A stretch of DNA of 64,000 bases from positions 1 through 64,000 of the forward strand of contig JAPFFF010000020.1 in the NCBI GenBank assembly GCA_039105265.1. Reading direction: 5' to 3'. The notes below the pieces were generated by a model that was not told the origin of the DNA, did no database searches, and saw only the letters and a program-made list of their open reading frames with translations. Position 1 is the stretch's first letter. Each line of letters begins with the position of its first letter. A program made the position numbers and the translations under genes. Shown here piece by piece: positions 1 through 9,814 of this stretch. The stretch is from Tritrichomonas musculus (taxonomy: Eukaryota > Parabasalia > Tritrichomonadida > Tritrichomonadidae).

Positions 1-615
1 AAAAATCGTAAAATCGGCTAAAAATAGTGTAAATCGCTTTATCTCGGGATATATACTTATAATGCGCAATTTTTTTGCTTAATCGTGTTTTTAACATCAT
101 AATAAGACAAATAACCAATTTTTGGGTAAAAATATTGAATTTTGGCCGATATTGTTAGTAACGAGTTTTTTTGTATTTTTATCTTAATATAAAAAATCTC
201 ATTCTTCACGGATAGGAGTTTTTGGTTATTACTCTATAATACAGAAATCAAATTTTTGAAATATATTTTATTAATAACTCGATGCAAAGCGAAGCTAATA
301 AAAATATAACAATTGATATATATTAAGATGCTTGCAATATATATTCTTATAATACCATAAATTTTGAAACATTTTTACATTTACGTCTGGAGACTCGTTA
401 TGAAAATCACAACTTTTTGAAAGACTCTCCGCCGCGATTTCGCTTAAAATCTGAAATCATCAATAACTATCTATGGTGAGTATATATTATTAATTTCGAA
501 GCATATCGACATATCTCGAGAGTTTCCTATGTTCTATATTTTTTTAAAATTTTTGACATGTCATAAAATATTCAAATATTTCTATATATAAAAAGTGAAA
601 TGAAAAAATTATCTT

Positions 616-2592
616 TTATTCAGAATCATCATCATTAACCAAGTTATTCAACTGCTCATCAGCATTCCAAAATATCATGTTGTTCAAACCAGCTGTTTTT
701 ATCATGCCCGTTGATTTGGTAGAAATTGAACATCGATTTTTTTCATAAAAATTCCCCAAAATCCCACTTAACTCTTGAAATGGCATTTTTCTTGGCTTTG
801 GATCGATTAACTTCAATAATGGCATTTTTCTTACAATTTGAACATTCTTCCAAAGGTACAATGCTTGCCGAAGATAGTAAATTATTGGACGTTCTTCAAC
901 TGGAGTGTTGTCAAAAATTTTCTTCCCACTGTCACTTCGTGATTCTGGAACTTTTTCTTCAATAGGCATGTTCTTGTACAATTCGTGCTCCAATAGAATG
1001 TATTTCATTGATTTCTGGAAATTCACGTGGCTGTCATCTTTTTTATTATGCCTCCGAACATTTGCAAAATTGTGTTCTTGGTAGTGTGAACTGCATGCGC
1101 CTGTATCAATAGCTTCTTCAGTGATTATTTGAGATGCAATTCCAATTGCAGTAAATATGTATTGTTTACACCAATTATCTGTGAAACATCTCATTTTCTT
1201 ATAGGTATTGGGCTGCACACGATAAATTTTTAAGTTGTGTTCAATGACATATTGTTGCATAAGATAATAAATCAATACAATACTTGCACCAAGTAAAAGA
1301 TAGTCAATAGTCTCTTGCCGACTTAGTGAATTCCTGAATAGTGCCTCTAGTAAGAGTGTAGAAGGAAGCATTGATAAAAGTAAATAAAAGTCTTCGTCAT
1401 CAATTATTTTTTGAATTGTTTGTAAAGTAAACAATTTTTTTGGGAGGTCATCTTCCATTTTACGTCCTTTGTTGTTATCCAATAAGTAAGGAGCAATTCC
1501 AATAGTTTTTAAATCTTCTGCAGACCGTGTTTCATAAGAATCATATGGAGAAACTAGGAATTCTTCAAGAGAGGATTTTCTGTAACGATCTCTTTTTGTC
1601 AGGTGCAATGGATCTGAAAAATGAATTAATACTGCAAATATTTTAATTATACCAACAGCACCAAGACTTAGGAATCTTTCGAAGTTACCAATAATTTTGT
1701 CGATGAATATATTTGCATATATGCTATAAGTGTTGTCACCATCAGTGCCTAATCCGATAATACTTATGTTTTTTGGCATGAGTGATATGATCGATTCAAT
1801 TTTTTCGCGTAACTCTTGTGTTGCCTTACCTGACGTCGACGGAATACATGCAATTGGAAACTGTTTAAATTCTGGATTTAATGGTGCAAATGTCATACCG
1901 AATTCTGCTTGTATCACTGAGTTATAATTTAATTTAATAAATTCTAAAAATTCGTTGTCATCATTAATAAATGTTTCTGCTAATTCTGGATCGATCTCTT
2001 TGAGATTTAGCACGCCATCAATCCTACCATTTTTGTTTACTTTGACATACGGTGTAACATATGCAGCATCAACCATGATAACTCCTTTTCCAGTAAAATT
2101 ATTTGGTAAAAACCTTGACATGATATTCAAAATATTTTGTATATCGCCATTAAAAATGTCGTCATGTATTCCTAAATTAGCGAGAGCTTGCTTTCTATAT
2201 GTTGAAGCAGTTTTATATGTTGGAAACAATAAATTGGTATTTAAAATATTGAAGTAATGTGGACTCATCATGCTTAACAGTGCAAAGAATTCGTGAAGTC
2301 CATCATAACGTCTTCCTTGAGGAAATTTTGTTATATTATCCCATGTAGCGCCGATGAATCTTAATACTATTGGACTAATATTAATCGTTTTTTGTTTGTC
2401 TTCTGGTATATTCAATTTAATTTTCTGTAAGTCTGCTATTTGTCTTTTTAGCCTTGTATTCTCCAAAATTAACCTTTCATTTTCACCTTGTAATCTTTGA
2501 TTGTCTTCTAAGAGCTTTTCGTAAGTTTGCTGAGATCTTGCTTTTGCTCCTGTTTCGGGAGTAAACCATGATGGATTTCGCTTAGGCGCCAT
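616..2592 (-). CDS. DDE-type transposase, copy 1 (658 aa)
   Basis: Intact 658-aa frame starting at an ATG with the initiator-like motif TCATT 11-15 nt upstream. Residues 23-57 form a strong leucine-zipper-like coiled coil, probably for dimerisation. The core shows the layout of an RNase H-fold transposase: D175 in VIMVDAAYV on a hydrophobic strand, D284/D286 in GLGTDGDNT, D327 in FSDPLHLTK, and E506 in QEHNFANVRR. The D-P-x-H-L-x-K and E-x-x-F-x-x-x-R-R patterns recall P-element/THAP9-like and related eukaryotic transposases; that link is inference. No zinc finger or THAP motif is visible at the N-terminus, so DNA binding may rest on the basic start (MAPKRNPSWF). It is the only gene inside the inverted repeats. 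Transposase by layout is likely; the exact family is uncertain. Confidence 0.75.
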   Translation of the reverse strand: MAPKRNPSWFTPETGAKARSQQTYEKLLEDNQRLQGENERLILENTRLKRQIADLQKIKLNIPEDKQKTINISPIVLRFIGATWDNITKFPQGRRYDGLHEFFALLSMMSPHYFNILNTNLLFPTYKTASTYRKQALANLGIHDDIFNGDIQNILNIMSRFLPNNFTGKGVIMVDAAYVTPYVKVNKNGRIDGVLNLKEIDPELAETFINDDNEFLEFIKLNYNSVIQAEFGMTFAPLNPEFKQFPIACIPSTSGKATQELREKIESIISLMPKNISIIGLGTDGDNTYSIYANIFIDKIIGNFERFLSLGAVGIIKIFAVLIHFSDPLHLTKRDRYRKSSLEEFLVSPYDSYETRSAEDLKTIGIAPYLLDNNKGRKMEDDLPKKLFTLQTIQKIIDDEDFYLLLSMLPSTLLLEALFRNSLSRQETIDYLLLGASIVLIYYLMQQYVIEHNLKIYRVQPNTYKKMRCFTDNWCKQYIFTAIGIASQIITEEAIDTGACSSHYQEHNFANVRRHNKKDDSHVNFQKSMKYILLEHELYKNMPIEEKVPESRSDSGKKIFDNTPVEERPIIYYLRQALYLWKNVQIVRKMPLLKLIDPKPRKMPFQELSGILGNFYEKNRCSISTKSTGMIKTAGLNNMIFWNADEQLNNLVNDDDSE

Positions 2593-2600
2593 TAAAAAAA

Positions 2601-2605
2601 AATGA
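2601..2605 (-). promoter_or_regulatory. Candidate initiator (TCATT) of the transposase gene
   Basis: Read on the minus strand this is TCATT, matching the trichomonad initiator TCA(+1)-Y-W, with the A 11 nt before the ATG at 2592. Identical sites occur at 5700-5704, 8799-8803 and 11898-11902 in the other copies. A 5-base motif in AT-rich DNA can occur by chance. Confidence 0.35.
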
Positions 2606-3223
2606 TTCTATATTGAAAATTTCAGAGGTTTTTAAATTTGAAAGGAAAAAAAAGCATGACCACGAAAAATTATAGAACATAGGAAACTCTCATAATCTTT
2701 TGAAATTAATATATAATAAAGTATATCATATTATAAGAATATTTTAATAGAAAACATTTTCCTAATTTTGCGTATATACTGAGATATGATCAAAGAAAGT
2801 TGCCAAAATTGAGAGGAATTTCTATTCAAATGTAGTATAATTTTGTAATTGATTTTTCTCGAAAATTTGGCGGACGATTTTTCTAAAAATTTAATATAAT
2901 ATATAATGCAATGTATACTACTATTTAAGATAAATGTAATATACCGGTCATTCGTTGGCTCTGTCCTGGAATCGTTTTTTCCAAAAAAAATCGTAAAATC
3001 GGCTAAAAATAGTGTAAATCGCTTTATCTCGGGATATATACTTATAATGCGCAATTTTTTTGCTTAATCGTGTTTTTAACATCATAATAAGACAAATAAC
3101 CAATTTTTGGGTAAAAATATTGAATTTTGGCCGATATTGTTAGTAACGAGTTTTTTTGTATTTTTATCTTAATATAAAAAATCTCATTCTTCACGGATAG
3201 GAGTTTTTGGTTATTACTCTATA

Positions 3224-3337
3224 TACAATAAACATACAATCCTATAATTTTATAATCATATACAATACAGTAATGCAATTATTGTTATACTGATTATGTA
3301 GGTACAACTATTTTTTTTTCTGACATTTAATGCAAAA
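3224..3337. repeat. 114-bp unit-junction segment (full length)
   Basis: Lies between ...ATTACTCTATA and ATACAGAAATC. It is present in full at 3224-3337, 6323-6436 and 9422-9535. It is completely absent at the first junction (238/239) and 64 bp long at 12521-12584, where 50 bp near its right side are missing. It is the only part of the array seen to vary. Confidence 0.85.
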
Positions 3338-3616
3338 ATACAGAAATCAAATTTTTGAAATATATTTTATTAATAACTCGATGCAAAGCGAAGCTAATAA
3401 AAATATAACAATTGATATATATTAAGATGCTTGCAATATATATTCTTATAATACCATAAATTTTGAAACATTTTTACATTTACGTCTGGAGACTCGTTAT
3501 GAAAATCACAACTTTTTGAAAGACTCTCCGCCGCGATTTCGCTTAAAATCTGAAATCATCAATAACTATCTATGGTGAGTATATATTATTAATTTCGAAG
3601 CATATCGACATATCTC

Positions 3617-5790
3617 GAGAGTTTCCTATGTTCTATATTTTTTTAAAATTTTTGACATGTCATAAAATATTCAAATATTTCTATATATAAAAAGTGAAAT
3701 GAAAAAATTATCTTTTATTCAGAATCATCATCATTAACCAAGTTATTCAACTGCTCATCAGCATTCCAAAATATCATGTTGTTCAAACCAGCTGTTTTTA
3801 TCATGCCCGTTGATTTGGTAGAAATTGAACATCGATTTTTTTCATAAAAATTCCCCAAAATCCCACTTAACTCTTGAAATGGCATTTTTCTTGGCTTTGG
3901 ATCGATTAACTTCAATAATGGCATTTTTCTTACAATTTGAACATTCTTCCAAAGGTACAATGCTTGCCGAAGATAGTAAATTATTGGACGTTCTTCAACT
4001 GGAGTGTTGTCAAAAATTTTCTTCCCACTGTCACTTCGTGATTCTGGAACTTTTTCTTCAATAGGCATGTTCTTGTACAATTCGTGCTCCAATAGAATGT
4101 ATTTCATTGATTTCTGGAAATTCACGTGGCTGTCATCTTTTTTATTATGCCTCCGAACATTTGCAAAATTGTGTTCTTGGTAGTGTGAACTGCATGCGCC
4201 TGTATCAATAGCTTCTTCAGTGATTATTTGAGATGCAATTCCAATTGCAGTAAATATGTATTGTTTACACCAATTATCTGTGAAACATCTCATTTTCTTA
4301 TAGGTATTGGGCTGCACACGATAAATTTTTAAGTTGTGTTCAATGACATATTGTTGCATAAGATAATAAATCAATACAATACTTGCACCAAGTAAAAGAT
4401 AGTCAATAGTCTCTTGCCGACTTAGTGAATTCCTGAATAGTGCCTCTAGTAAGAGTGTAGAAGGAAGCATTGATAAAAGTAAATAAAAGTCTTCGTCATC
4501 AATTATTTTTTGAATTGTTTGTAAAGTAAACAATTTTTTTGGGAGGTCATCTTCCATTTTACGTCCTTTGTTGTTATCCAATAAGTAAGGAGCAATTCCA
4601 ATAGTTTTTAAATCTTCTGCAGACCGTGTTTCATAAGAATCATATGGAGAAACTAGGAATTCTTCAAGAGAGGATTTTCTGTAACGATCTCTTTTTGTCA
4701 GGTGCAATGGATCTGAAAAATGAATTAATACTGCAAATATTTTAATTATACCAACAGCACCAAGACTTAGGAATCTTTCGAAGTTACCAATAATTTTGTC
4801 GATGAATATATTTGCATATATGCTATAAGTGTTGTCACCATCAGTGCCTAATCCGATAATACTTATGTTTTTTGGCATGAGTGATATGATCGATTCAATT
4901 TTTTCGCGTAACTCTTGTGTTGCCTTACCTGACGTCGACGGAATACATGCAATTGGAAACTGTTTAAATTCTGGATTTAATGGTGCAAATGTCATACCGA
5001 ATTCTGCTTGTATCACTGAGTTATAATTTAATTTAATAAATTCTAAAAATTCGTTGTCATCATTAATAAATGTTTCTGCTAATTCTGGATCGATCTCTTT
5101 GAGATTTAGCACGCCATCAATCCTACCATTTTTGTTTACTTTGACATACGGTGTAACATATGCAGCATCAACCATGATAACTCCTTTTCCAGTAAAATTA
5201 TTTGGTAAAAACCTTGACATGATATTCAAAATATTTTGTATATCGCCATTAAAAATGTCGTCATGTATTCCTAAATTAGCGAGAGCTTGCTTTCTATATG
5301 TTGAAGCAGTTTTATATGTTGGAAACAATAAATTGGTATTTAAAATATTGAAGTAATGTGGACTCATCATGCTTAACAGTGCAAAGAATTCGTGAAGTCC
5401 ATCATAACGTCTTCCTTGAGGAAATTTTGTTATATTATCCCATGTAGCGCCGATGAATCTTAATACTATTGGACTAATATTAATCGTTTTTTGTTTGTCT
5501 TCTGGTATATTCAATTTAATTTTCTGTAAGTCTGCTATTTGTCTTTTTAGCCTTGTATTCTCCAAAATTAACCTTTCATTTTCACCTTGTAATCTTTGAT
5601 TGTCTTCTAAGAGCTTTTCGTAAGTTTGCTGAGATCTTGCTTTTGCTCCTGTTTCGGGAGTAAACCATGATGGATTTCGCTTAGGCGCCATTAAAAAAAA
5701 ATGATTCTATATTGAAAATTTCAGAGGTTTTTAAATTTGAAAGGAAAAAAAAGCATGACCACGAAAAATTATAGAACATAGGAAACTCTC
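3617..5790 (-). mobile_element. DNA transposon copy 2 with 21-bp terminal inverted repeats
   Basis: Second full copy, shifted by 3,099 bp: inverted repeats at 3617-3637 and 5770-5790 and the same interior by eye. It is flanked by the same non-transposon sequence as copy 1, so it arose by duplication of the whole unit and not by an independent insertion. Confidence 0.85.
3715..5691 (-). CDS. DDE-type transposase, copy 2 (658 aa)
   Basis: Identical in length and amino-acid sequence to the gene at 616-2592: N-terminal coiled coil (23-57), D175, D284/D286, D327 in the SDPLHLTK motif, E506 in QEHNFANVRR. The absence of any amino-acid change among four copies implies either very recent amplification or active homogenisation. 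Confidence 0.75.
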   Translation of the reverse strand: MAPKRNPSWFTPETGAKARSQQTYEKLLEDNQRLQGENERLILENTRLKRQIADLQKIKLNIPEDKQKTINISPIVLRFIGATWDNITKFPQGRRYDGLHEFFALLSMMSPHYFNILNTNLLFPTYKTASTYRKQALANLGIHDDIFNGDIQNILNIMSRFLPNNFTGKGVIMVDAAYVTPYVKVNKNGRIDGVLNLKEIDPELAETFINDDNEFLEFIKLNYNSVIQAEFGMTFAPLNPEFKQFPIACIPSTSGKATQELREKIESIISLMPKNISIIGLGTDGDNTYSIYANIFIDKIIGNFERFLSLGAVGIIKIFAVLIHFSDPLHLTKRDRYRKSSLEEFLVSPYDSYETRSAEDLKTIGIAPYLLDNNKGRKMEDDLPKKLFTLQTIQKIIDDEDFYLLLSMLPSTLLLEALFRNSLSRQETIDYLLLGASIVLIYYLMQQYVIEHNLKIYRVQPNTYKKMRCFTDNWCKQYIFTAIGIASQIITEEAIDTGACSSHYQEHNFANVRRHNKKDDSHVNFQKSMKYILLEHELYKNMPIEEKVPESRSDSGKKIFDNTPVEERPIIYYLRQALYLWKNVQIVRKMPLLKLIDPKPRKMPFQELSGILGNFYEKNRCSISTKSTGMIKTAGLNNMIFWNADEQLNNLVNDDDSE

Positions 5791-6715
5791 ATAATCTTTT
5801 GAAATTAATATATAATAAAGTATATCATATTATAAGAATATTTTAATAGAAAACATTTTCCTAATTTTGCGTATATACTGAGATATGATCAAAGAAAGTT
5901 GCCAAAATTGAGAGGAATTTCTATTCAAATGTAGTATAATTTTGTAATTGATTTTTCTCGAAAATTTGGCGGACGATTTTTCTAAAAATTTAATATAATA
6001 TATAATGCAATGTATACTACTATTTAAGATAAATGTAATATACCGGTCATTCGTTGGCTCTGTCCTGGAATCGTTTTTTCCAAAAAAAATCGTAAAATCG
6101 GCTAAAAATAGTGTAAATCGCTTTATCTCGGGATATATACTTATAATGCGCAATTTTTTTGCTTAATCGTGTTTTTAACATCATAATAAGACAAATAACC
6201 AATTTTTGGGTAAAAATATTGAATTTTGGCCGATATTGTTAGTAACGAGTTTTTTTGTATTTTTATCTTAATATAAAAAATCTCATTCTTCACGGATAGG
6301 AGTTTTTGGTTATTACTCTATATACAATAAACATACAATCCTATAATTTTATAATCATATACAATACAGTAATGCAATTATTGTTATACTGATTATGTAG
6401 GTACAACTATTTTTTTTTCTGACATTTAATGCAAAAATACAGAAATCAAATTTTTGAAATATATTTTATTAATAACTCGATGCAAAGCGAAGCTAATAAA
6501 AATATAACAATTGATATATATTAAGATGCTTGCAATATATATTCTTATAATACCATAAATTTTGAAACATTTTTACATTTACGTCTGGAGACTCGTTATG
6601 AAAATCACAACTTTTTGAAAGACTCTCCGCCGCGATTTCGCTTAAAATCTGAAATCATCAATAACTATCTATGGTGAGTATATATTATTAATTTCGAAGC
6701 ATATCGACATATCTC

Positions 6716-8889
6716 GAGAGTTTCCTATGTTCTATATTTTTTTAAAATTTTTGACATGTCATAAAATATTCAAATATTTCTATATATAAAAAGTGAAATG
6801 AAAAAATTATCTTTTATTCAGAATCATCATCATTAACCAAGTTATTCAACTGCTCATCAGCATTCCAAAATATCATGTTGTTCAAACCAGCTGTTTTTAT
6901 CATGCCCGTTGATTTGGTAGAAATTGAACATCGATTTTTTTCATAAAAATTCCCCAAAATCCCACTTAACTCTTGAAATGGCATTTTTCTTGGCTTTGGA
7001 TCGATTAACTTCAATAATGGCATTTTTCTTACAATTTGAACATTCTTCCAAAGGTACAATGCTTGCCGAAGATAGTAAATTATTGGACGTTCTTCAACTG
7101 GAGTGTTGTCAAAAATTTTCTTCCCACTGTCACTTCGTGATTCTGGAACTTTTTCTTCAATAGGCATGTTCTTGTACAATTCGTGCTCCAATAGAATGTA
7201 TTTCATTGATTTCTGGAAATTCACGTGGCTGTCATCTTTTTTATTATGCCTCCGAACATTTGCAAAATTGTGTTCTTGGTAGTGTGAACTGCATGCGCCT
7301 GTATCAATAGCTTCTTCAGTGATTATTTGAGATGCAATTCCAATTGCAGTAAATATGTATTGTTTACACCAATTATCTGTGAAACATCTCATTTTCTTAT
7401 AGGTATTGGGCTGCACACGATAAATTTTTAAGTTGTGTTCAATGACATATTGTTGCATAAGATAATAAATCAATACAATACTTGCACCAAGTAAAAGATA
7501 GTCAATAGTCTCTTGCCGACTTAGTGAATTCCTGAATAGTGCCTCTAGTAAGAGTGTAGAAGGAAGCATTGATAAAAGTAAATAAAAGTCTTCGTCATCA
7601 ATTATTTTTTGAATTGTTTGTAAAGTAAACAATTTTTTTGGGAGGTCATCTTCCATTTTACGTCCTTTGTTGTTATCCAATAAGTAAGGAGCAATTCCAA
7701 TAGTTTTTAAATCTTCTGCAGACCGTGTTTCATAAGAATCATATGGAGAAACTAGGAATTCTTCAAGAGAGGATTTTCTGTAACGATCTCTTTTTGTCAG
7801 GTGCAATGGATCTGAAAAATGAATTAATACTGCAAATATTTTAATTATACCAACAGCACCAAGACTTAGGAATCTTTCGAAGTTACCAATAATTTTGTCG
7901 ATGAATATATTTGCATATATGCTATAAGTGTTGTCACCATCAGTGCCTAATCCGATAATACTTATGTTTTTTGGCATGAGTGATATGATCGATTCAATTT
8001 TTTCGCGTAACTCTTGTGTTGCCTTACCTGACGTCGACGGAATACATGCAATTGGAAACTGTTTAAATTCTGGATTTAATGGTGCAAATGTCATACCGAA
8101 TTCTGCTTGTATCACTGAGTTATAATTTAATTTAATAAATTCTAAAAATTCGTTGTCATCATTAATAAATGTTTCTGCTAATTCTGGATCGATCTCTTTG
8201 AGATTTAGCACGCCATCAATCCTACCATTTTTGTTTACTTTGACATACGGTGTAACATATGCAGCATCAACCATGATAACTCCTTTTCCAGTAAAATTAT
8301 TTGGTAAAAACCTTGACATGATATTCAAAATATTTTGTATATCGCCATTAAAAATGTCGTCATGTATTCCTAAATTAGCGAGAGCTTGCTTTCTATATGT
8401 TGAAGCAGTTTTATATGTTGGAAACAATAAATTGGTATTTAAAATATTGAAGTAATGTGGACTCATCATGCTTAACAGTGCAAAGAATTCGTGAAGTCCA
8501 TCATAACGTCTTCCTTGAGGAAATTTTGTTATATTATCCCATGTAGCGCCGATGAATCTTAATACTATTGGACTAATATTAATCGTTTTTTGTTTGTCTT
8601 CTGGTATATTCAATTTAATTTTCTGTAAGTCTGCTATTTGTCTTTTTAGCCTTGTATTCTCCAAAATTAACCTTTCATTTTCACCTTGTAATCTTTGATT
8701 GTCTTCTAAGAGCTTTTCGTAAGTTTGCTGAGATCTTGCTTTTGCTCCTGTTTCGGGAGTAAACCATGATGGATTTCGCTTAGGCGCCATTAAAAAAAAA
8801 TGATTCTATATTGAAAATTTCAGAGGTTTTTAAATTTGAAAGGAAAAAAAAGCATGACCACGAAAAATTATAGAACATAGGAAACTCTC
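6716..8889 (-). mobile_element. DNA transposon copy 3 with 21-bp terminal inverted repeats
   Basis: Third full copy with termini at 6716-6736 and 8869-8889. Interior and flanks match copies 1 and 2; the junction segments on both sides (6323-6436 and 9422-9535) are full length. Confidence 0.85.
6814..8790 (-). CDS. DDE-type transposase, copy 3 (658 aa)
   Basis: Same 658-aa protein as the other array copies, with the acidic triad candidates D175, D284/286 or D327, and E506 intact, so nothing in the sequence predicts inactivity. Promoter-proximal sequence, including the TCATT motif at 8799-8803, is also the same. Confidence 0.75.
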   Translation of the reverse strand: MAPKRNPSWFTPETGAKARSQQTYEKLLEDNQRLQGENERLILENTRLKRQIADLQKIKLNIPEDKQKTINISPIVLRFIGATWDNITKFPQGRRYDGLHEFFALLSMMSPHYFNILNTNLLFPTYKTASTYRKQALANLGIHDDIFNGDIQNILNIMSRFLPNNFTGKGVIMVDAAYVTPYVKVNKNGRIDGVLNLKEIDPELAETFINDDNEFLEFIKLNYNSVIQAEFGMTFAPLNPEFKQFPIACIPSTSGKATQELREKIESIISLMPKNISIIGLGTDGDNTYSIYANIFIDKIIGNFERFLSLGAVGIIKIFAVLIHFSDPLHLTKRDRYRKSSLEEFLVSPYDSYETRSAEDLKTIGIAPYLLDNNKGRKMEDDLPKKLFTLQTIQKIIDDEDFYLLLSMLPSTLLLEALFRNSLSRQETIDYLLLGASIVLIYYLMQQYVIEHNLKIYRVQPNTYKKMRCFTDNWCKQYIFTAIGIASQIITEEAIDTGACSSHYQEHNFANVRRHNKKDDSHVNFQKSMKYILLEHELYKNMPIEEKVPESRSDSGKKIFDNTPVEERPIIYYLRQALYLWKNVQIVRKMPLLKLIDPKPRKMPFQELSGILGNFYEKNRCSISTKSTGMIKTAGLNNMIFWNADEQLNNLVNDDDSE

Positions 8890-9814
8890 ATAATCTTTTG
8901 AAATTAATATATAATAAAGTATATCATATTATAAGAATATTTTAATAGAAAACATTTTCCTAATTTTGCGTATATACTGAGATATGATCAAAGAAAGTTG
9001 CCAAAATTGAGAGGAATTTCTATTCAAATGTAGTATAATTTTGTAATTGATTTTTCTCGAAAATTTGGCGGACGATTTTTCTAAAAATTTAATATAATAT
9101 ATAATGCAATGTATACTACTATTTAAGATAAATGTAATATACCGGTCATTCGTTGGCTCTGTCCTGGAATCGTTTTTTCCAAAAAAAATCGTAAAATCGG
9201 CTAAAAATAGTGTAAATCGCTTTATCTCGGGATATATACTTATAATGCGCAATTTTTTTGCTTAATCGTGTTTTTAACATCATAATAAGACAAATAACCA
9301 ATTTTTGGGTAAAAATATTGAATTTTGGCCGATATTGTTAGTAACGAGTTTTTTTGTATTTTTATCTTAATATAAAAAATCTCATTCTTCACGGATAGGA
9401 GTTTTTGGTTATTACTCTATATACAATAAACATACAATCCTATAATTTTATAATCATATACAATACAGTAATGCAATTATTGTTATACTGATTATGTAGG
9501 TACAACTATTTTTTTTTCTGACATTTAATGCAAAAATACAGAAATCAAATTTTTGAAATATATTTTATTAATAACTCGATGCAAAGCGAAGCTAATAAAA
9601 ATATAACAATTGATATATATTAAGATGCTTGCAATATATATTCTTATAATACCATAAATTTTGAAACATTTTTACATTTACGTCTGGAGACTCGTTATGA
9701 AAATCACAACTTTTTGAAAGACTCTCCGCCGCGATTTCGCTTAAAATCTGAAATCATCAATAACTATCTATGGTGAGTATATATTATTAATTTCGAAGCA
9801 TATCGACATATCTC

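Larger units (their letters stand above)
518..2691 (-). mobile_element. DNA transposon copy 1 with 21-bp terminal inverted repeats
   Basis: Left terminus 518-538 reads GAGAGTTTCCTATGTTCTAT plus A. Its exact reverse complement lies at 2671-2691, and both are followed inward by T-rich sequence. The pair encloses a single intact transposase gene. No convincing target-site duplication flanks the repeats. An imperfect outer similarity (ATTAATTTC-R-AAG on both sides, about 490-500 and 2700-2710) suggests the true ends may lie somewhat further out, or that the insertion is old relative to the array. A diverged solo copy of the terminus lies at 60195-60216, which supports its being a mobile end rather than a chance palindrome. 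The superfamily is not assigned. Confidence 0.85.

Noticed and set aside
2731-3054. 107-aa minus-strand open frame repeated in every array unit
   Set aside because: It repeats only because the unit repeats. Composition is Ile/Phe/Lys-rich as expected for translated AT-rich spacer, it spans the region just outside the transposon, and no motif is visible.
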